Shown here: positions 59,007-64,000 of the stretch, piece by piece
Numbering within the stretch: the first letter of the stretch is position 1
How the letters are laid out: each line of letters begins with the position of its first letter
NCBI RefSeq assembly: GCF_025399195.1
Contig: NW_026252108.1
Location: 1-64,000 of the forward strand
DNA from: Umbelopsis ramanniana AG
Taxonomy: Eukaryota; Mucoromycota; Umbelopsidomycetes; Umbelopsidales; Umbelopsidaceae
Length of the DNA: 64,000 nt
Direction of reading: 5' to 3'
Notes under the pieces: generated by a model
What the model was told of the DNA's origin: nothing
Databases searched by the model: none
What the model saw: the letters and a program-made list of their open reading frames with translations, nothing else
Program-made: the position numbers and the translations under genes

Positions 59007-60735
59007 CTACGACTTCGTAGCCAATCTTTCTGCCCTTTCTCTATTATTTTCTTCGATATCTTCTTCCTGTGACTCCAACCATTTTGCGTACTTCTCAAGA
59101 CGAGCCTTTTCTGCTTCGTCGTCCTCTGCATCATTAGATCCACTCTTTTGATATTTAGTCGTTCCATCATAAATCTCAGCGCTGATTTGCTTGCCAGCAA
59201 AGTATCGCTTGTCCATAAGCTGTGGTGTGTTTTACGGGTTAGAGCGATAAATATGAGGTGATGGCTAAGGAAATAGGACGCTTACCTTTATGCATGCCTC
59301 AGCACTCTCAGGTTCCTTGAATCGAACGGATATAATGCCGCCCGGGGATTTCTGTTCCATGATAAATAGGAATTAGCATGAGCAGTAGTGCACCAGATGC
59401 AATCATGAGTGTTACTTACATCGTACATAATAACATTTGTGACCTCTCCTAGTCTTTCACATTCTTCTCGTACATCATCTTTCAGTTCCAAAAGTAACGC
59501 CGGGTCATCCTACCCAAAAAAATAATAAATTAGATCCTGCTCTTTCAAGTTGATTTCGCTTTTACCCAACAGCTTACATCAAGTTCCTGTTGCGTATACA
59601 TATTCTTTAGGATGATAATCTTGCGGAACTTTTCGTTCTTCTTGCCTACTTCATCATCAACCCAGTCTAATTTTCTAGATAATACGTAACCTGTGTCAGC
59701 ATGACATCTTTTTTCCAATTGAAAATGTAATGAGACTGAATTACCTCTGCAATTGATGTAGTTTCTTCCTAGCTTTCATCTTCTCCATAGTTGACTTTTT
59801 GTTCTGGGTAATGGCTGATGGGTCTCTTTCCTTAAATTCAGCCTTTGATGCATTCAAATGAGTGAGTATTCTTCCTTTATATCACGTCTTGCAATTCTGG
59901 ATTTTGTTACCATACCTGTTGCACACGAATCTTGCTTGCTGCATCACCAAGTCGAAACTCTGCATCATCCAGTAAATTAATAGCCAGTGGAACGGAATCC
60001 TCTTTGAAAAATGTAATCAAAGCATCTCCCTTCAAAGCTCCACCTTCATCTTTGTATAATTTGATTTTGGGTTCTCCAGTGGCTATATCTTCCATGATAA
60101 CACCACATTTCGAAAACACTTCTTTAACTTCATCTACTGTTGTATCCAATGGTATTCCAGTCACATAGATGGCTTTGACTGGTTTGGGCTTTACATCACG
60201 TTTTTGCTTTTTGTTAGGATGATCATCCTGCTGAAGTTGTTTAACGTTAGATTCGATTATCAATTTCAGCTGTTGTAGGGATATTAGATCAATCGCCATA
60301 CTTCGTTAGATGTATAAACCTTCTTCTTTCTGCTTGGCGTGACTGCCGGTTCCTTTAAATGTAGCCATAAACATGAGTGCTATAATTTAACCGAACGACC
60401 CATGCCGTCCATCACATACCGATATATCCACGCCTTCGACAGCATAAGCCGACTGCTGTGCTTCTACAAGGCTTTCGTCGAACTAAAGTACAGTCCGTTA
60501 CTACTTTTCCAATTAGCATGCCAACATAGTTTCCAGAATCACTTACCATTGGAAACCAAGCACCGATCGTTTCGTCATATTCATAAGACACGCCATCGTC
60601 GCCGACATAATTCCACTTTCCAGACTGTTCGTTCATTGTGCATCTTGGATCGCTAGAGAAGTCCGAATAGGCGGGTTTCGAAGCCGTAGACCCGTCTTGA
60701 ACGCCCTCTATAGTTGCTTCGTTATTCATTTCCAA
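59007..60735 (-). CDS. cus2: Tat-SF1/Cus2-type U2 snRNP-associated RNA-binding protein
   Basis: Splicing factor that binds the U2 snRNP and SF3b during spliceosome assembly. About eight exons. The N terminus has an acidic start (MNNEATIEGVQDG) and a WNYVGDDGVSYEYDETIGAWFP segment resembling the OCRE-like N terminus of Tat-SF1. RRM1 follows (KAIYVTGIPLDTTVDEVKEV, ALITFFKEDSVPLA). The second, UHM-type RRM starts at RKIIILKNMYTQQELD and has TNVIMYDKS, GIISVRFKEPESA and the UHM signature KRYFAGKQI. It ends in an acidic/charged tail at 59007. The start may be 60735 or 60729, two codons apart. The end lies 114 bases upstream of SUMO on the same strand. Confidence 0.93.
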
Positions 60736-61418
60736 TGATCAGGGCTGGACTTTTTTGTATAGGCGGAGTGGAAAGGCAACTCCATAAAGATGTGCCAGTG
60801 ACTGCGTTTGGTGTGATAATGCTACTACTGTGGTATGGCTGGCCATAAGCAGAGGTATATTCGCGCAACCATAGCAAAAAGTTCACTGACACAGGAATTC
60901 TTTGAGCACTATTGTTTCGTTGATAGCCAACATTTTGTTGTTTGACACAGATCATGTCTTGAGCTTAGACCTGGGCACTTGGTGCAGTATGGCGTGAACA
61001 ATGCACACAGATCTGCTGACCAACTTGTCACGGGCTGGTAGTCGAGTCCGATGACTATTGAGTAGTTCTGCCCCCTTGCCCAACAGCCTTCTACTTTCTT
61101 CCTATCTGTAGTCTCCTCTTCCGTAGTCAGTTCCCTTGGAGGCAGCTTTCCATAATACATAGCCAAGCTGTACTCTAATAGCATACCTTTTTTTTCACAA
61201 ATAGCCCTCCTACTGAACGGATAACCGTTGCCACACTTACTTTGTTCCTAGTGCTCTACTTTTGACTTTCTCATTGCCAAAGGTTTGTGGAAATCTACCA
61301 CCCTTTGACCATTTCGAACCTTTACTATATGCTTAACCCCTTCACAGTGGTGCCTTTTCTTTGTTCCTGACCAAGAACCATTATATTTCATCCTTAACTT
61401 GATAAGACCCTTATCGCC
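60736..61418. promoter_or_regulatory. Divergent promoter region of Cus2 and RBR-ligase genes
   Basis: About 680 bases separate the two divergent starts. Open frames on the minus strand here are 70-90 codons, polar and without family features. No clear TATA box. Confidence 0.45.
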
Positions 61419-63109
61419 ATGTCTCGACACCACCGTTGGTATGAAGATGGAGAAGAAGTTGAGGACGGTGATGATAGCGATAATCAAATGGAGGAAACTG
61501 ACAGCCACCGAGATGAAGACACCTCAGTTGATGAGATGGACTATTGGCTGCAGCGCTGCTCCATTTGCTTTGACTCACAGTTGGACCTTTGTCTTGAATA
61601 TTGCCGTGATCAATTCTGCATTGACTGCTTTGAACGGTTGGTTTCCATGATTTATATTATTCATGGGGTTGCCGAATCGCATAATTTAATCTTTCCACTG
61701 CCCATAGCTATGTTACAGAAGTCGTCTCATCATCTTGGGGCCTGAGTATTACGAAAATTAAATGTCCAGGTACTGGTACCAGACAACGATTAGCGTCAAA
61801 AGCAAATTTATTAACTTTCTGATTATTGATTCATCTGTATGTCAATAGTCTGTCGAGATTGTATTCCATATGGAGAGTGGAGCAAATATGTCCCACAACA
61901 CGTTATTGATACTTACAACAAATATAATCAACCTTATCGATCGTTCTCTCGGTTCTGTCCAGACTGCCAAGGAGAAGTCAAGGCTTGTGAATACAGTCGC
62001 AATTCTGGTTTCACAAGAGAAAGGTATGCTATTTTTGAACGTTGATCGAAGTGTATTTCGCTGGCTGAGCCGCATTTCTTGTAGTCGCATTATCCTCATT
62101 CAAGAAACAATCAAAAACTTGATACTGTCATATGATCCCGACATTATGTTGGATGAAACCTCCCAAATGCGAAGATTGTTGACAACTTTTGATGATGTCT
62201 ATCGAAGTTATGGGGGTCATAACTTGCAAGAATTGCACAAACACACAGTCAAAACCCTTTTCACGTGGGCTGATGAAAGAGAATATGAAGTCAAAGCCTT
62301 AGCTGAGCTACAGAGCAGCCGATTTGGGAGACTCGACATGAAACGTAAATTTTCTCGAGTAGATGTACTTCGACAAGCATCGAGCATTTCCAAGCAACTG
62401 GTTGCTTTGGAAGTGCGACCAGAAGGCTGGAAACGATTGCAATTCAGCCACATTAAGAACTTTCCATTCACACATTGGTAAGGATTTACTGCGTAGGTGG
62501 CTGCTGAAACACCTGTAATAACTAAAAGTTCGATGCTGATTTCATTTTATAAGCACTCACTGTCAGCTTGAGCTATGCCTACAGTGCGGTGAACCCGCTC
62601 ATCCTGATGCTAATTGTATAGTTAATATGGAGAAAAAGATAGTGCGCAACACTGAAACAGCTGATGCGATAGAGACGTTGCAATGGAAATTGAAGAATAG
62701 TCGTCCATGCCCTTCCTGCTACATCATGATAAATCGTGACGAGGGATGTAACAAGGTTGACTGTTCTTACTGCGGTCATGCGTTCTGTTGGTCCTGCCGT
62801 TCATCTTGGTCGGAGGTAAGTTGAGCTGAGCACATCGTTTTTAGAGTATCAAAGTACTGATCTCCGGCGTATGGATAGAAATGTGGATTTTACCAATGTC
62901 GAGATCCAACTACATCAACTAGCCTTGTGACCGCACCAAATGAAGTGGAAAAGGTATCGGAAATAAAGGTACAGTTGTCAATTTATCGCACAAAGCAGTG
63001 GGACGGAAACAATGTCAGCTTACAGCCATATTTGACATCCCAGACGGAGCTTGGTGTACCCAATGTATTTCTCATTCAAACAAGACTTTCTACCACGGTG
63101 CAAGCGTAA
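61419..63109 (+). CDS. RBR (RING-between-RING-RING) ubiquitin ligase
   Basis: Probably transfers ubiquitin via a RING2 thioester, as Parkin and HOIP do. Exons need introns at about 61632-61706, 61771-61850, 62024-62084, 62479-62555 and 62817-62878. An acidic N terminus precedes RING1 (RCSICFDSQLDLCLEYC, DQFCIDCFER, then KCPVCRDC over an intron). A long helical linker follows (FSRVDVLRQASSISK). The IBR is CTHCQLELCLQCGEPAH, joined with frame only by the TTATAAG acceptor. RING2 is PCPSCYIMINRDEGCNKVDC, with the catalytic Cys in EGCNKVDC, then YCGHAFCWSC. After CGFYQC the tail is short. The linker between RING1 and IBR is longer than in ARIH-type ligases. The exact subfamily is unclear. Confidence 0.9.
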
Positions 63110-63153
63110 TAGTGTATTCAAACATAACCGATGGGTTTGCTACATCATAATGT

Positions 63154-63211
63154 TACTCGATCATTGGCCCCTATGGTAGCACCATAGTGTATAGCAGTCA
63201 ATGATCGAGTA
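63154..63211. repeat. Nested inverted repeat downstream of the RBR gene
   Basis: A perfect 13-base inverted repeat (TACTCGATCATTG at 63154-63166 and its complement at 63199-63211) encloses a second perfect stem, CTATGGT/ACCATAG, at 63171-63177 and 63181-63187 with loop AGC. It starts 45 bases after the RBR stop. In RNA it could form a two-tier hairpin in the 3' untranslated region. Confidence 0.75.
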
Positions 63212-63626
63212 TCACATTCTCTACCTCATGTCATTAAATTAGCTTTAGATTTTGTAATCAGAATTAGTATTGAAAATATTTTCCAAATTCTGTTCTGTTC
63301 TGGTATAGGCCTGTTTATTTCATTCTTCAACAAATAGTGTGATGCACTTGGGATGAAAACATGAAGTGAGAGGAAAAAAGAGATTAGTCAGACATCTAGA
63401 CAAGTTTGTCTATGACATTTATGAATCTTGTCGCCTTTTTTTTTTCCAATTTTTATACATTAATAATCCTTTCAAGTTTTCATGCCTATTTGTATTCAAA
63501 TACGGTATATGAAAGCGAACAATATGATTCATCTGCTGTCATAACTTGGTCGACCGAGAAAAACTTTTATACCCCGCCGGCAAAAAGTTGCATAAGTTTC
63601 AACAATTTTGAAGATCGATCAGTTGC
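63212..63626. other. Spacer and CDC123 promoter
   Basis: About 415 bases. AT-rich with a T run near 63437. The upstream region of CDC123 lies here. No gene seen. Confidence 0.5.
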
Positions 63627-64000
63627 ATGAACATTTCGACTCCACTTAACATGCCTGCCAGCATAAGCTCTGAAACCCCCACCGATGAAGCAATTGCCAT
63701 TGAGCCAGTACAAATTACCAGAGAGGATATTATTCGGTGTCGATTCTCTTCTTGGTACGGCCGATTTCGAGATGCCACATTCAAATCTCGTGTGATACCG
63801 TTGCCGAAGGAATTCATTGACTATTTGAACGCAGATGGCATATATCTTCCCGACGAAGGGTAAGAAATAATGAACATTTTAAGAAAGTATTCCTTTGCGC
63901 CTATTTTCTAACTTTACCCCAGGCAAGCGCAAGCAGCTCGACTGATGGAACAAGACAGCGATGATGAGGACGCTTTAGACGACTTTGACACAGATGGAAA
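63627..64000 (+). CDS. cdc123: Cell division cycle protein 123 homologue (5' part, cut by window end)
   Basis: Chaperone-like ATP-grasp protein required for assembly of translation initiation factor eIF2. Only the first two exons are in the window. Exon 1 (63627-63860) reads MNISTPLNMPASISSETPTD, then ITREDIIRCRFSSWYGRFRD and the D123-family block FKSRVIPLPKEFIDYLNADG. After a short intron the second exon (from about 63924) gives AARLMEQDSDDEDALDDFD, the acidic insert typical of CDC123, and runs off the end. The start is the first ATG before the conserved FSSWY motif; an ATG two codons in is an alternative. Confidence 0.92.

Noticed and set aside
60722-61184. Minus-strand frames between the Cus2 and RBR genes
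   Set aside because: They are 70-90 codons, lack splice signals linking them to Cus2 and have no family features.

Overview
This window looks like nuclear DNA of an early-diverging fungus, most probably Mucoromycota (order Mucorales or close). The genes have many short introns (roughly 45-100 bases, GT...AG), the spacers are AT-rich with poly-A/T tracts, and the proteins are fungal in type (WOPR regulator, Cdc12 septin, Ssk1-type receiver, Lcb4/5 kinase, Arg8, His5). Several small genes that budding yeast has lost are also present (HSBP1, BLOC1S2, Rab18, an OTUB-type otubain). The assignment to Mucoromycota is inference; no rRNA or other marker gene is in the window. I read about 28 protein genes, one decayed gene and no tRNA, rRNA or CRISPR. 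I recognised no transposon or virus-like element.

Layout. 0-9.8 kb: a seven-helix receptor, USP5/Ubp14, Rab18 and a WOPR (Gti1/Pac2) transcription factor. 9.8-13.3 kb: a gene-poor stretch. 13.3-19.7 kb: RanBPM/Gid1 and mitochondrial aconitase. 20.2-21.1 kb: a broken multi-pass membrane protein gene. 21.5-30 kb: an alpha/beta hydrolase, HSBP1, otubain, the nucleolar GTPase Nug1/GNL3, a small orphan and a septin. 30-39 kb: a compact block with Arg8, BLOC1S2, Sub1/PC4, His5, sphingoid-base kinase and Rai1/DXO. 39-43.5 kb: loose sequence with two orphans. 43.9-56 kb: an unusual Ssk1-type protein, Snf7, and two large disordered orphans. 56.8-64 kb: DcpS, SUMO, Tat-SF1/Cus2, an RBR ubiquitin ligase, and the 5' end of CDC123, cut by the window edge.

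The genes do not form one pathway. Themes recur by chance or selection: ubiquitin/SUMO biology (USP5, otubain, Gid1, SUMO, RBR ligase), mRNA cap quality and scavenging (Rai1, DcpS), amino-acid synthesis (Arg8, His5) and membrane traffic (Rab18, Snf7, BLOC1S2). Several divergent pairs share promoters of only 140-235 bases.

The most unusual item is the 43.9-47.9 kb gene. An Ssk1-like receiver sits at the end of what reads as a membrane-anchored hybrid histidine kinase whose kinase core and first receiver have lost their catalytic residues. Nothing else here looks like a wholly new system. Exon limits were read by eye from splice signals and frame, without transcript data.
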